This document shows positions 46,101-58,735 of a stretch of DNA of 64,000 bases, piece after piece; the first letter of the stretch is position 1; each line of letters opens with the position of its first letter. The notes beneath the pieces were generated by a model. That model saw nothing but the letters and a program-made list of their open reading frames with translations, searched no databases and was not told where the DNA came from. Where the stretch lies: contig WBMW01002321.1 in NCBI GenBank assembly GCA_013396635.1, forward strand, positions 24,039 to 88,038, read 5' to 3'. The position numbers and the translations under genes were made by a program. The DNA comes from Penelope pileata (Eukaryota > Chordata > Aves > Galliformes > Cracidae).

Positions 46101-47080
46101 CAACATTCTTCTAAGCAAATGTTAAAAGGAATTGGGTAGAGGACCTAAGTAAGTTATAACTGTGTGTTTCAGAAAGCACAGTACTCTGGTGTTCAAAAGC
46201 ATTCCTAAAAGAACAAGAAACTGAAGAAAGAGAAAGGATTGACAAAAATACCACATCTGGGAGATTTCCTTGACATCCAGCTGATGTGGCAAGGAGCAAG
46301 ACAGGAGCAAATGTTAGAATGTTCTGTAGCAGTGATATAAAAGTAGCTTCCAGAGTAGCTCCAGCACTCTCCCACCACAGATAGATCTCTCTGGTATAAA
46401 TCATGCTTGATGCTGTCTGCTGATCTTCCTGAATCAACTAGCAAAATGAAAGCTTGGGTAAGAAAACAACGATGTACAACAGGCAGCTGGACTAACCGAA
46501 GAACTGCTCCAATGGTAGCATTTCTGCTTGCACTCCAGTACAGACGTTGACGCAGAGACAGAATCAGACCTCAATCTCTGCCTGATACCCAAATGGCTGA
46601 GGTGTAAGGGAACTCCTGCAGAGTCTCGCAACTCAGCTAGTGTGGTGGTGTGCCTGAAGAACCAAGACTGACTCTTCAGGAAGATGTATTATTTTATGTC
46701 TGGGTAAATTGCTACAGCACTACAACTGCATATTTTTCAATGCACAGAATGTATAGGCACATGTAATAAAACCAAACAATTTCCTTCAAAACCTTGCTTG
46801 CCTTACAAGTAGAAAAAAAAGGTGGCTGCGAAACTGCTGGATATGCAGTATGATGCAGTGCCATCTACTGGGAGCATGGAGTCGTAGGCAGTGAAAGCTG
46901 CTTTCTGGATCTCTTGCCGCAAAGAGCACCTCCCTGCTTCCTGCTCTGCAAGAAACATCCTCACTCTTAGATTGGCAGGGCGTGGGCACATACATCCATC
47001 CTTATTGTTTATGTTTTGGTCCAAAAGAAAAGTGGATTTTCAGGCAGTAACAGGGACCATCCAGCTAAATACTTGCCAGT
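43136..47080. other. Unclassified region with a sized gap; no gene recognised
   Basis: AT-rich DNA. A 34-N gap lies at 44200-44233, followed by a run of 12 A; on the minus strand an AATAAA lies at 44171-44176, so a minus-strand transcript could end near there. The longest unexplained frame is 44288-44773 (+, 161 codons, KVKALPASCKIIRAAVLK within it); I recognise no family and see no splice support. A minus-strand stretch at 46440-46110 has an acceptor-like TTTTGCTAG before TTGATTCAGGAAGATCAG, again unassigned. Confidence 0.4.
44200..44233. other. Assembly gap (34 N)
   Basis: Run of N flanked on the right by poly-A. Confidence 1.
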
Positions 47081-47089
47081 TGCCTGAGG

Positions 47090-47250
47090 TCACAGAAGAT
47101 GGAATCCTTAGAGTTGGAAAAGACCTTTAAAGGTAATCTAGTTCAAGTCCCCTGCAGTGTACAGGGACATCTACAGCTAGATCAGGGTGCTCAGAGCATG
47201 ATTCAGCCTGACTTTCAGTGTTTCCAGATATCTTAGTTTCTAACTGAATC
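47090..47250 (-). mobile_element. CR1 LINE 3'-end fragment, minus orientation
   Basis: GGAATCCTTAGAGTTGGAAA, GGTAATCTAGTTCAAGTCCC and CAGGGTGCTCAGAGC follow the CR1 3' untranslated consensus read backwards. Confidence 0.85.
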
Positions 47251-47329
47251 TCTGTGTCTGCTACAAAGCTGTGTTTTGGTTCTAGAAGGAAAACAAGGCT
47301 GATAACACCCAGCGGCGCTGAACAGAACC

Positions 47330-47725
47330 AAGGAGATTTGTATATCTCTGCCAAGAGAGTGAAGAGGCTAGGGGGGCTGCAGGGAGCTGGAAGGGGACAG
47401 GAACAGGGCAGCTGATCCAAACTGACCAAAGGGATATTCCATACCATAAGACATCATGTAATATAAGGAAGGGAAATTAGCTGGGAAGGCCCGTTTGCTA
47501 GGAGATTGGCTAAGCAATGGTCGCAGTCGATGAGCGATTGCTTTGTACAATCGATTGTATTGTATATAATTAAAATTGCTGTTATTTTATTCTATTTTCC
47601 TTTTCTGTTAGTAAATAGTTTTTATCTCAACCCAAGAGTTCTACCTTATTTCTTGATTCTCTCCACCATCCCAGCTGGGAGGAGGAGGGAAGTGAGCGAA
47701 AGCCTGTGTGGTGTTTCCAGGCCTG
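47330..47725 (+). mobile_element. LTR copy 3 of the three-copy family (inverted)
   Basis: Contains the CAGGGCAGCTG box, CATAAGACATCATGTAATAT, an AT-rich middle (TATATAATTAAAATTGCTG) and CCAGCTGGGAGGAGGAGGG near its end, in inverted orientation relative to 13776-14300 and 31256-31640. It separates two parts of a minus-strand CR1 and so looks inserted into it. Confidence 0.6.
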
Positions 47726-47900
47726 CCGGCTCAAACCACAGCATGAGGGACGGGGCTTCTACCACATCCCTGGGCAACCTCTTCCAGTGCTTCATCACCC
47801 TTACTGTAAAAAACTTTTTCCTTACATCACCTCCATCTCCACTCTTCTAGTTTGAAACCATTTCCCCTTTTCCTATCGCCACAGACCCTGGATGGGGAAG
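47726..47900 (-). mobile_element. CR1 LINE fragment, continuation beyond the LTR
   Basis: ATCCCTGGGCAACCTCTTCC and CACCCTTACTGTAAAAAACT match CR1 read on the minus strand, continuing the 47090-47250 fragment. Confidence 0.8.
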
Positions 47901-49199
47901 TACAGCAATCTTCTCTCTTAGCACACACCAATCTGCATCTCATTGTCACCCTGACACACTAATCTTCAGCTGTCAGGTTTAGCTGAATTGTAGCTATACT
48001 TACTGGAGAAGGTAAGGAGCAGAGCAACAATGGAGAAAAATGGATGTGGGCACAGAAATACTTCGGCTGTATCTACACAAGTGCACGATTGGATCGCAGG
48101 GCATTAAACACAGGTAAGATCTCTATTTCTATTATTAAGTCATTCTAATTGCTTCAAATTCTTCCCTTGCTCATGCTTCCTCTTCTTAAAAGTATATTGC
48201 AAAATTGCAGATCACTTTGGCTTAGGTGAAGAAGGCTGGGCTTTCTTGTTATGAATTTGATTCATTCTAGCAATGTACTACATGAGAACCTCAGGACCTT
48301 GATGCTTAATTCTTGAAATACCAATAATCTCTCAAAACAACACACATTTGTTTCTACTTCATCATCTACCACCCATCACACCTTCAACAGCCAAAACTGC
48401 TTGCAAAGACCCAAAAGTCTTCAGAACTTAAATGTAATGGAGACAGACATTTACCTGCTGAAATTGAGGAATTTTTACTGTGGTCTCCAAGACACTTTAT
48501 CTGTTAGATTCTCTTCAAAGATCATAATCACTGTCAACTCTGTCATCTTTTAAACTGCCTGAAAGACATAACGTTTGTTATTTTCTCCTGAACAGCATGT
48601 ACTTGTTTCCTTTGCATTAATACAGCTTCTAACTCAGTACTAAAACCCTTTCTTCATTGGAGGGCAAGTACTGAATGCTATTTCCTAGAGCTCATCTAAG
48701 CACAGATCTAAGGAGGCTGCACAAGTCTCTACAAAGTCTCTACATTTCTACAACCAAACGGTTTTAATTAACATGAACTTCCTAAAGAGTTAAATACTCA
48801 TTTGAAGTCATATATTTTTCACATCTATGAGAAGAGAAATGAAGGCAGTCACTCCGAACATTCAAGCAAGCTTTTTTTAAGCAAATTTAAGCATAGGTGA
48901 ATATGCAAGCCCGTCAGAGCACAAATCTGACTACAATCACAGAACCAGGAAATCTGTAAATGGACATTCGTTTTTGTTATGTTTGAACCTCCCAAAACAC
49001 ACTAGCTGCTTTCAAAGATTTTTTTCCTTCCACATTCATAAAATCACAGCCCCAGGGGACACTTATTTTGGTGTGGATTAGCACTGTGAGAGGCCACACA
49101 CTACTTCTGGTCCTTCCCAGTTGCTGTGTGCACCAGAGATCAGACCCATCTGTAAGACATCTGGCTGATGATGATGGCTCTTGATGCCAGGGATAACAA
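47901..49199. other. No gene recognised
   Basis: AT-rich spacer before the first macrosatellite unit. Short open frames have no recognisable content. Confidence 0.4.
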
Positions 49200-50549
49200 G
49201 ACCTCTCTCTGTTCTCAGATGAAAGTCTCTAGCAAAAATCATGTTGTGGCAAAAAGGCTTGCTAAGAAAGACCATTTCAGTATCTTTACAGGGAAAGAAC
49301 TCTTTTTTCTATAGAAGGGCTCCTGACAGAAGAAAAGTGATCTGTAGATGTTAAAAGTCTTTGTCGCAGTCTGAAGCTTCTGTGGACCTCCAAATCCCCA
49401 TTTTCTTCTTGGACATTCTTGCAGTTTTTGCATAAGATCTAGTTTTCAGTGTGATGCTGAATGAAATGCAGAAATAAGAAAAATAGATGTGATTCCCTTT
49501 CTGTTACCATTGGTCTACTAAAATGTCAAGAAAAAAAAATAGAAACAAAATCCTGGTGGGTGCTGAAAGTGGATGTTTTCATTAGCTGCTGAACACTGCT
49601 CCGAATTTTTGCCCAAAAAGAGCTCGTCATTTCTGTCTTTTTTTGTTTTGGTGTGTTTTCACTAATACTAATATATCTTTGTATTGAAGAACCTATCGTC
49701 ATAAAGAGGTTGTGTGTAGAGCCAAGTTAGTAGTGGTTTTAATTGACAATCTTTGCATTAGCTCCTAAGAATATTTGATGTTTCAAACTAGTCTAAATTA
49801 GTTATGAATGTCGGTGGGAGCACAGATAAAGCCTTGTGAAGCTCGAGGTTTTCTTAGACACTGAAGGTTTTGAAACACTAGCACACCTGTATCAATCCCT
49901 GTCTTCAGTAAAACTATATACAAAGGTGGTGTAAAAAAGTGGCAAAGCTCGCTGTTAGCAGCAGCGCCCTAGTCATTGAAATATTTTTGCCTGTGGATAC
50001 ATCCCTGTTGTGATAAAGGAAAATTAGTGAAGGTTTGAAGAATGTAGGCAAGGCCAGCAAGGTTGGGAAAGGGTGAGGATCTACTGCTTCAGGTTAGGTG
50101 ACAGGCTTCTGTCAAGGCTGAAACAATAGCCAAAAAAGAATCAGTACAGAGTGTATGAGGCACAGGAAAAGGATTGTTTAGTCGCTTCTGCCTCAAAACT
50201 GCTTCTCTACTGCCATTGCCGTGCGTTAACAGGAGCAGAGAACCACAGTACTCTTGAAGAAAGTTCCGATTCTCTTGAAGGTTGCAAATGACCTTTGATT
50301 TTTTGTAACATTTGGTTCCATTTGCTTTAATGGACAAAATCCCTCACAGCACAGAGAAATCAGGGAATCACAGGATCTCTGCAGTACTATGCAGAACTCA
50401 TAAAAATATTAAGTTACTACACAAAGCGAGTAGGCAGCTAGAAGATTCAAAGGAATCAGAAGAACTGTAGAACACTTAAAATTTTCACCATTTCTTCAAG
50501 AGCCGTGTAAACATTCCACATCAGTGGCTGCTTTAGCCACTGCACTTAC

Positions 50550-50689
50550 CAAGGCTGCTCTTTTAGATGGAAGCTCCCCCGAGTGCTCAGCAGTGGGACT
50601 TACAGCAGAGGGAGAAATCTCCTCTGCCTTGCTCTTCCGCATCCACGCAGGTTTCCCATCAGAAGGCTTCACACACATCTTCTGCTGGG
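50550..50689 (-). other. Candidate exon in macrosatellite unit 1
   Basis: Minus strand: acceptor CTTCCTTTTCTTCTAG, 140 bp of open sequence (QKMCVKPSDGKPAWMRKSKA), then donor TTG|GTAAGT. The frame stays open through and beyond the donor. No family recognised. Compare 56609-56760. Confidence 0.4.
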
Positions 50690-51409
50690 CTAGAAGAAAA
50701 GGAAGAGGGATACACTCATGCTGTCACTCAACAGAAATCCTGCTTCCCTTATCAGTCCCACACTACTTCCGCATAGTTAAACATACATGGCTAGTAGGAT
50801 TACATTGCCATTCTGGGGATTCTCAGCGTTCATTTCCTCACAGTAATCTCTGTGTACCAACCATCTATAAAAAGGAGCAAAGAAATCAAATAGCTACACA
50901 GAGTTATAATCCAGGAAAAGGGGAATTCAAAGCATTCCTAAACGGAAGTAATAATTTGCTGAAGAAACTGTCTCAACTGTAAGAAAAACGCACAAATACA
51001 AAGAATTTAGGGATATGAACTCTAGAAAACGGAAAAAACAGCAGCTACATTAAGACAAGAGACTGGCTGTAATTGCTGGACAAGCATCTGAAAAAAAGAC
51101 CCATAAAATCTCGTATGCAATTCTACAGGGTCCTTAAGTCAAAATTTATGGTAACATTTACTTGATTCCCTTTCTCGATTTGCATTCGTTCAGTCAGGAA
51201 TAGAAATGAACTAAGAAAAATGGTAGCACTTTACTTTCCACCATTCAGCGAAGACACGATGTCATCCAGAGGCACACCACAAAACTCGTCATCATAGCGC
51301 TTCATTTCAGAAGATACCCTCAAGAGACTCTCATGTTTTACAGTGAGGAACAGTCAGGTTCCTCTTTCTGAATGTATTGTGCCTGTTGCTTGACTGTACA
51401 GTGGTACCT

Positions 51410-51600
51410 TTTCATAGAATCAACGAATCATACTGGTTGGAAGGGAACTCTGGATATGATCAAGTCCTGCTAAAGAAAATTCCCTAGAGATTTAAGGAGG
51501 TTTTGAATGTCTCACGAGAAGGTTGGAGAATCCAAAACATCCCTGGGCGGTTTCTTCCAGTGCCCTGTCAAACTCACATGTTCCCACGTTCACACGAAAC
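51410..51600 (-). mobile_element. CR1 LINE 3'-end fragment, minus orientation, unit 1 only
   Basis: CATAGAATCAACGAATCATA, GGTTGGAAGGGAACTC and AACATCCCTGGGCGGTTTCT follow the CR1 3' end read backwards. Absence from unit 2 dates this insertion after the tandem duplication, or marks a loss in unit 2. Confidence 0.8.
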
Positions 51601-51659
51601 TGCATACTTTTCTTTTTTTTGCTTTTACCCGTTGTCGGGTCACAGGGAACCACTGAAAG

Positions 51660-53040
51660 AAGCCTTGGTCCTATAGGAGATACGGCACGAAAGAGCGGGA
51701 TAATTTGGAATAAGACTGGAAGTAAAGAGATACAGAGAAATGCAGATAAAAATGAGTGGGATGTTGACGCAAACTGTCAGTCGGGAAAAGAAAATTAGTA
51801 TGATTTATAATAGTGCGGGTTGTGAAGAGGGAAGGTAGCGCAAGGTGTTCGGATACGGGAGGTTCAATATAGAAACAGAGATATGCTGTGAAGTGGCGAG
51901 ATAACGGAATAAGACGGGAACTGAATAGTTGCAGTGGAATGGAGTACATGGTCTAGTGCAGGAAGTTTCAGTGGAAAAGTTACGGTGCGATGGGAAATGG
52001 TGAGCTGTCAAAAGAAACGGTGGTATGATTTGCAACGAAATCGAAATGGAGAGAGTAAGAAATGCACGTTTTTATGGTCATGTGCATTTACTTGCAATGT
52101 GGGGAATGTGGGGAGAAAAGTTGTGGTGAGATATGAAACGGTGGATCAAATAGATCCACAGGGATCTACTTACAGGCAGTAAGTGGAGTGAAGAAGCGAA
52201 ATGGAAGCATATGTTGTCGGATGCTCTACTTGGAGAATTATTAAGACTTCTGTTGCTAGCAGCTGGGTGGGATACGATGTGAAATTGTGAGATGCTGGAT
52301 GGAATGGTGGTATGATTTTCAATATTGCGGGAAGAGAAGAGAGAAGGGACGTGGAGAGGACTGTTTACAGACAAAACTAGTTTAAGAGAGAGGTGGGGAG
52401 ATCTGCTATGAAACAGTGGGATAATTTGTAGTAAGACTAAAACTGGAGAGATGCAACGAAACGCAGGAATACATGGTCCGTTGCAGATAGTTTCAGTGGA
52501 ATTTGGTATAATGCTATGGGTAAAATTGAGATGAATTTTTAAAACGGTGGGAGGATTTGGTTCAAGGAGGGAAGCGGTTGTGTGCATTGAAAGCATGGAA
52601 ACGTGGTTGGATGTGGGTAGCTGCGAAACCGTTTGATGGCAATCGGTTGGAAAAGGCGAGATGCGACATGAAAAAATGGGATAACCTGCAATAAGAATGG
52701 ATGAGCTGGAATTCACTGGAATGCAAACTCCAGGGCATCTGACCACATTCCCATGTATTCCACGGAATCACACCACTTCCCGCCTTATCCCAAATCATCC
52801 AACAATTCCATGCCGCATCCCGTGGTTTTCCACAGCATTCCACTCAAGGCCACTGGAACTGCCTGTTTCCGACAACGTCCACTTGCAGCTCTCTAAGGCC
52901 CTGCATTTCGTGCCTTATCCCAAATCATCTCAGCGACTCACACCATATCTCACCTTTTCCCACCGCACCTCACTGAATGCCATCAAATTTGACAGCAACT
53001 ACTCGCATTCGACCACATGCCTGGTACTTCTATCCGCAAA
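51660..53040. repeat. GGGATAATTTG/ATGCAGTGGAATG-type degenerate repeat with strand switch, unit 1
   Basis: From about 51690 to 52690 the plus strand repeats words such as GGGATAATTTG, AATAAGACTGGAA, GAGATGCA and GGAATG(C/G)A. From about 52715 the complementary words appear (CATTCCCATGTATTCCAC, CCTTATCCCAAATCATCC). The array therefore flips orientation inside the unit. Confidence 0.75.
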
Positions 53041-54934
53041 TATCTCACGGTCTGAATAATATTAAGGAGTTATATATCTTACATATTCAAACCTGAACTA
53101 CGAAATATTTGCTGTGATGTAGAAGGGCAATTTTCTTTCACGAAATCCTACAGGGTGTACTGGATTCTGTTCCAGTAACTATGGAGTCTGTGTCCTTTTC
53201 AAAGATCTCTGCATTTGTGCTCGCAATGCAAAATTGGGCATTCTTGAAGCCTAGTACTGTAAAATAAATATTTTAGTCAGCAACTACTAAGAGATCATGA
53301 AAAATGACAGGGTATTTCTTGGATCGTATATTTCAGTTACTATTCGACAGCCAGATCTCAGAACACTGTACTAAGGACTCTTCCTGCGTATGTGTCACAG
53401 CACGACATTCTCATTTTGAAAGTGTTATCATCTTCAGTCCAATGCAGGCTCGCATTTTCAACTTTCTAGCTATTGTTTCAGATGGTTTTTACATTACCAC
53501 TAATTCCACTTTTACCGGTTTGTCACTTCCAGGGTTTTCCTTTTCCAGGAAATGGAATAACTGCATTCCTGATTTCAGAGGGAGATTCAATCCATTCCGT
53601 TTTAAAGTATCTTTTTATCTCTGATGATTTCTGTAACTTATCTACGTTTCCCCCCCAAGAAGGTGTTTTGCAAAGTATGTTCCCTTACTTTGTTTTGATC
53701 AGAATTTATCTGTGCTCCTAATTTACTCAACAAACCCTTTTCCATTAGAGTTAGCTGTGGTTCTGGCAAACACAAAATTTGGTATTTCACGCATCATTTG
53801 AAAGAGAGTTCTGAACTCCTGCTTTCACGTGGCACCAATTTCTAACTGAATCCAGTCATAGTTCCTTTCAAATATTTAGTACAGAATACTTTGCTACTAT
53901 ATCAACCACGTGTTTAACTGTTTCTTTCTCCGGCGTGAAATTCCGCGGGGCCAATTTTGACTCTACATCTGACTCCACTTGTCTTAACTTCAAGAGCTTG
54001 CTACAGTGACCATCTCTGTCCATACAGTCTGCTCTGTGTACAAGCAACTTTCTGACGTTCCCTGATTCACTGCTGGATGACTCCACTGACAGAAATTTGT
54101 AATCAAGTAAAGTAAAAAATGGAAGGTTATCCTTAGTTTTCATTGAGCAATGAACCTCGGAAACAAAGCTTTAACCTTGTTACTTATGCATTTAAAACTT
54201 TTAATCAAGTTTTGCAATAATTTTGTTTTTTATTAGAAATTTAGTTTTAATTTCTAAAATTATTCATCCTAAGTGTTCAGAATTTGGTAAAAAATAATAA
54301 AGGAATTACGTAGAAATCTAAAAAAATAGACTCTACATGAAATAGCATGTTGTAGAAGAGAGTGTGCTACAGTTTCTTGTCAGTGGAACTGTACTCAGCA
54401 TCTGCGAAATTTTTTAGCGTATCTTCTGGTATAAATTTTTGAGCTCACAGCTTTCAAACATACATTCGAAAATACTGAATATGTTCTTTTGTGAAAAATC
54501 ACGGATTATTTGGTGTTGAGAGAAAATCTTGAACAGAAGTGATCCTCTGGAATCACGTTGTGATGTTTATTTCCTTATATAATATATTTTCTTTATATTA
54601 AAACTTAATAACTCCTTTTCCACAGTTTTTCCTTATAAAAAGAAATAATCTCATAAGGCTTCCCTTTCCTAGGCTACCTATAGTAGACCTCCGCCCGCAG
54701 ACGTCCTTTATTCTTCTGGTCCTTAATTTTTTACACTCCAGCTCCCTGGAGCTGTCTTTTGCTGTTTGTCAGAGTCAGCTCTTCTCCTGATTTATCCATC
54801 TCTTATCCTTGAGAGCAGTACTCCTTACCCCACCCTTTCCTGCCTATCAGTTCTAAAAAGCATTTAGTCCTCCATTGTAGGGTTCCAGTTGTTTGCCACT
54901 GTTCTGTGATAGCAGTTACGTCACTGTATTATAA

Positions 54935-55150
54935 TTACTCCACGGTTTCCAAAGTCTTCTGCTTATTTCTCATGCTGCGTGCTTTGGCGTTGGGGCAATT
55001 CAGCCAGGCTATAGGCCACATTACGTTCCTAGAGATCTCTCTAATTCCTTTGAGAAAATTCAGATGTAGTTCCTTGAAGGTTCCTGAAGTGTCAGTGTAC
55101 CCTGTCTCTTTTTTTGTCAATCGGATTTTCCTCCCCTATCGCTGCCAAAT
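54935..55150 (-). mobile_element. CR1-like endonuclease start, unit 1
   Basis: Minus strand reads LTKKETGYTDTSGT (via TKKETGYTD) then CPNAKARSMRNKQKTLETVE, matching the start of CR1 ORF2 (CTNARSM-type word followed by a glutamate-rich helix). Diverged and frame-broken. Confidence 0.65.
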
Positions 55151-56608
55151 ATAATTTACATTTCTGCTATCAAGTCCAGCCAGCTTGCTGCCCAGAATAC
55201 TGTTTTCTCATCAGGTCGCTTGTGCGCCATCCGCTGTCAATGTTGATGAATTTTAACTTCTCTTAAAGGTGTGTTTGACGAAATCTGGTGTGGGCTAACA
55301 CTTCTGTTTTTGGAGCTAGTTTTCTGCTCTAGGCTCTGCGTCTGCACTATTCTGCAAAAATACTGGAGGCAAGTAAGAAGACTGAGAAAAATCCTTACCT
55401 TAGCCCTAATAGTCCTATCCCTTAACCTTAAACTTGCACTTATTTCTTCCCATAGCTTTCTGTGAACTAAAGCAATAACATCTTCAGCGCTTGCGCCTGG
55501 GTTCCCGATGACATCTTCTATTCCCACAGTTCTGAAAAGAAAGTCTGCCAAAATCATGTTGAAGCACAAAGACTTGCTTAGAAAGAATATTTCAGTAGGT
55601 TTGCAAGGAAAGAATACTTACTCAGGAGTGCAACAAACAGAAGAAACTGTTACTCTGCACTTGTGTAACGTCTTCGACGGAGACTGAGTCTTCCGTGGAC
55701 CTCCAAATCCCCCTTTTCTTCATGAATGTTTTTGCTTCAGCTCTAGTTTTCAGTGTTGTTCTGACAGAAATGCAGAAATAAGGAAGATATTTTTCGACAG
55801 TTTGGATGCAAGTCCATTTTTGTTACCAATGCTCCGTTAATATGTAAAAAAAAAATCCTTGTCGATGTTGAAAGTGGAAGTTTTCTTTACCTACTGCATG
55901 CTCGTGAATTTTTCTTCTAAAAGAGTTTGTCTTGGATGTCTTTTTTTGGTGTGTTTTTACTGATTATAATATATCTTGATATTAAAGAAGCTGTGGAAAT
56001 AAAGAGTTTGTGTTTAAAGCCAAGCTGATAGTGGTTTTAATTTATAGGGATCTTAACTGACAATTTTAGCATTAGCTTCTATGATCGGTGTACCAAACTA
56101 GTGTCTGACTTAAGAATGTCGGTGGGAGCACAGATTGAGGACCTACTGCTTCAGATGCGGTGATCAGGCTTCTGTGGGGGCAGAAGCAGCAGCCAATAAA
56201 GAATCAAGAAAGAGTGTATGAGGCATAGGAAAAGATTTTTTAGTCTCTTTTGCCTCGAAACTGCTTCTCTAGTGCCATTGACGAGCCTTAACAGGAGCAC
56301 AGAACCACCGTGCTCTTGATGAGAGATCCTATTCTCTTGATGATTACAAATGACATTTAGAACACAGCTTCAATGTACAAAATCCCTCACAGTAAGTAGA
56401 AATCAGAGAAATACAGGATCTCTGGATTACTATGCAAAACTCATAAAATTGAAGGGTTACTAATTGTATCGAGTAGGCAGGTAGAAGCTACTAATGAAAC
56501 AGAGGACCTGTGAAGCATTTGATATTTTCAACTTTTCTCGAAGCCCCACATAATCTTTCCAAGTAAACCTGATTGGGGATTTACTGCTGCTTTATCCACT
56601 GCACTTAG

Positions 56609-56760
56609 CAAGGCTTCTCTTTTAGATGGACGCTCCCCCGTATGCTCAGCAGCAGTACTCTCAACAGAGGGAGATGTCTCCTTTGCCTTACTTTTTCGCG
56701 TCCACGCTGTGCGGATAGTGGGTTTCCCATCATAAGGCTTCATGCACATCTTCTGCTGGG
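56609..56760 (-). other. Candidate exon in macrosatellite unit 2
   Basis: Homologue of 50550-50689: same acceptor (TTCTTCTAG), 152 bp open (QKMCMKPYDGKPTIRTAWTR). The extra 12 bp (four codons, TIRT) keep the frame. The donor position reads CTAAGT, so splicing would fail here unless the frame reads through; it stays open further. Confidence 0.4.
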
Positions 56761-57229
56761 CTAGAAGAAAAGGAAGAGGGATACAGTCTTGTTCTCACTC
56801 AACAGAAATCCACCATCCCTTATCGGTCCAACACTCCACTTACATATTTAAGAATATCTGGCCATCAGGATTACATTGCCATTCTGGGGATTCTCAGTGT
56901 TCATTTCCACACAGCAATCTCTGTGTACCAGCAATCCAAACATTGAAAAGAATGCAATAGTTACACTGAATTGTAACAAGGGGCACTCTGAATCAGAGTA
57001 CTCCTAAAGGAAGTAATTATTTGCTGAAGAAACTGTCTCAGCTGTAAGAAAAATGCACAAATACAAACAATTTAGGGATACGATCTCTAGAAAAAGGAAA
57101 GAGTAGCTACATTAAAACAAGAGAGTGGCTGCAATTGCTGGACTAGCATTTTCCCCTCGCAAAAGACCCATAAATGTATGAAATTGTACAGCTTACTTAA
57201 GTCAAAATTTATGGCAACAGAGAAATAAG

Positions 57230-58735
57230 GATCAAAATTGTCGGAAGCTGTTAGTTTCAGCAGAATTAGGTAGGATGCGGCGGGAAACTGTGGGATGTGA
57301 TGTGAAAAGATCTGAGACACGTCGAAAAGAGCTGGGATGAAGTGAAATGCAAGGGTACTTGGACGGATGCTATCAGTTGTGTAAAAGAGTGGGATGTTGA
57401 GGCAAAATGTGAGTCGCGAAACGACACAGTTGTATGATTTAAAATAGTACAGGTTGTGAAGAGGAAAGTAAGATAGCACAAGGTGTTCTGATAAGGGAAG
57501 TTCAAATAGATGCGGGGAGATAAGCTATGAAGCGGCGCGATAACTTTGAATATGATGGGTAGTGTAGTTGCAGTGGAATGAAGAAGTACATGGTCTAGTG
57601 CTGAAAGCTTCAGTGGAATGAGGTGTGGTGGGAATCCGTGAAGTGCCGTCACAAAAGGTGTTATGATTTGCAATGAAATAGAGAATAGGTAGATGAAGAG
57701 AAATGCACGTTTTTATTGTTGTTTGCATTTACTTGCAGTGGAATGTTGGGAGAAAATTTGTGGTGAGATATGAAAAGGTGGATCAAATAGATCCACCAGG
57801 ATCAATTGCCGGGATAAGGCAGTAAGTGTAGTGAAAAAGTGAAATCGAAGCGTATGTAGTCGGATGCTATACTTGGATAGGATTTTGTTGGAATGCCGTG
57901 GGAAACGTGAGCTCCAGTAAGAAACCGTGGTATTTCGGTATGCGGAAGAAACAGATGGCATAAAGAGAAAAGAATCATTGTTTTCTGTTTCTAGCAGCTG
58001 AATCGAAAATGGTAGGAAATGGTGAGAAGAGGGATGGAATGCTGGTACGATTTTCAAATAGTGCGAGATGAGAAGAAAGAAGGGAGGAGGGGTGGAATGT
58101 GTTCAGATAAAGGTATTTTTAAGATGGTAGCGGGGAGATATGCTATGAAACACTGGGATAATTTGTAGTAAGACTAAAACTGGAAAGATGCAGTGAAATG
58201 CGAGAGTACATTGCCATTTGCAGATAGATTCAGTGATATTTGGTAGGTTGTGGTGGGTAACTTTAAGATGCATTTTGAAAATTTGGTAAAATTTTGTACA
58301 GGCGGAAAGTGAAGTGAAAAATTGAGAAGGAGGGGATGTGGTCAGATGTGGGTAGTTGCAGAAACTTGATGGCATTCGGTGGGAAATGCCGAAATGCCAC
58401 GTGAAAAAATGGGATAACCTGCAATAAGACTGGATGAGCTGGGATTCACTGGAATGCAAATTCCATGGCCCCTGACCCGATTCCCATGTATTCCACAGAA
58501 TCGCACCGCTTCCCGCCTTATCCCAAATCATCCACAATTTCGTATCACATCCCATGGTTTTCCAAAGAATCCCAATCAAGTCCACTTGAACAAACTGTTC
58601 CTACCACGTTCACCTGCAGCTCTCTGAAAGACTCCATTTCCTGCCTTGTCCCAAATCATCTCACTCTTCCACATCGTGTCCCACTTTTCCAACAGCATCT
58701 ATCTGAATGCCACCAAATCCGACAGCAACTATAGG
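57230..58735. repeat. Degenerate repeat with strand switch, unit 2
   Basis: Parallel to 51660-53040; the orientation flips near 58450 (TGGAATGCAAATTCCATGGC). Confidence 0.75.

Larger units (their letters stand above)
49200..55524. repeat. Subtelomeric macrosatellite, unit 1 (about 6.2 kb)
   Basis: Matches unit 2 in order throughout: 49220/55545 (AAAATCATGTTG), 49385/55692 (GTGGACCTCCAAATCCCC), 49440/55745 (AGTTTTCAGTGT), 50550-50689/56609-56760, 51640-53040/57230-58730, 53190/58755 (ATCTGCATTTGTGCTC), 54780/60985, 55380/61600 (GAAGACTGAGAAAAAT). Offsets run from about 5.55 to 6.3 kb, showing large indels. A CR1 fragment (51410-51590) is present only in this unit. Confidence 0.9.
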
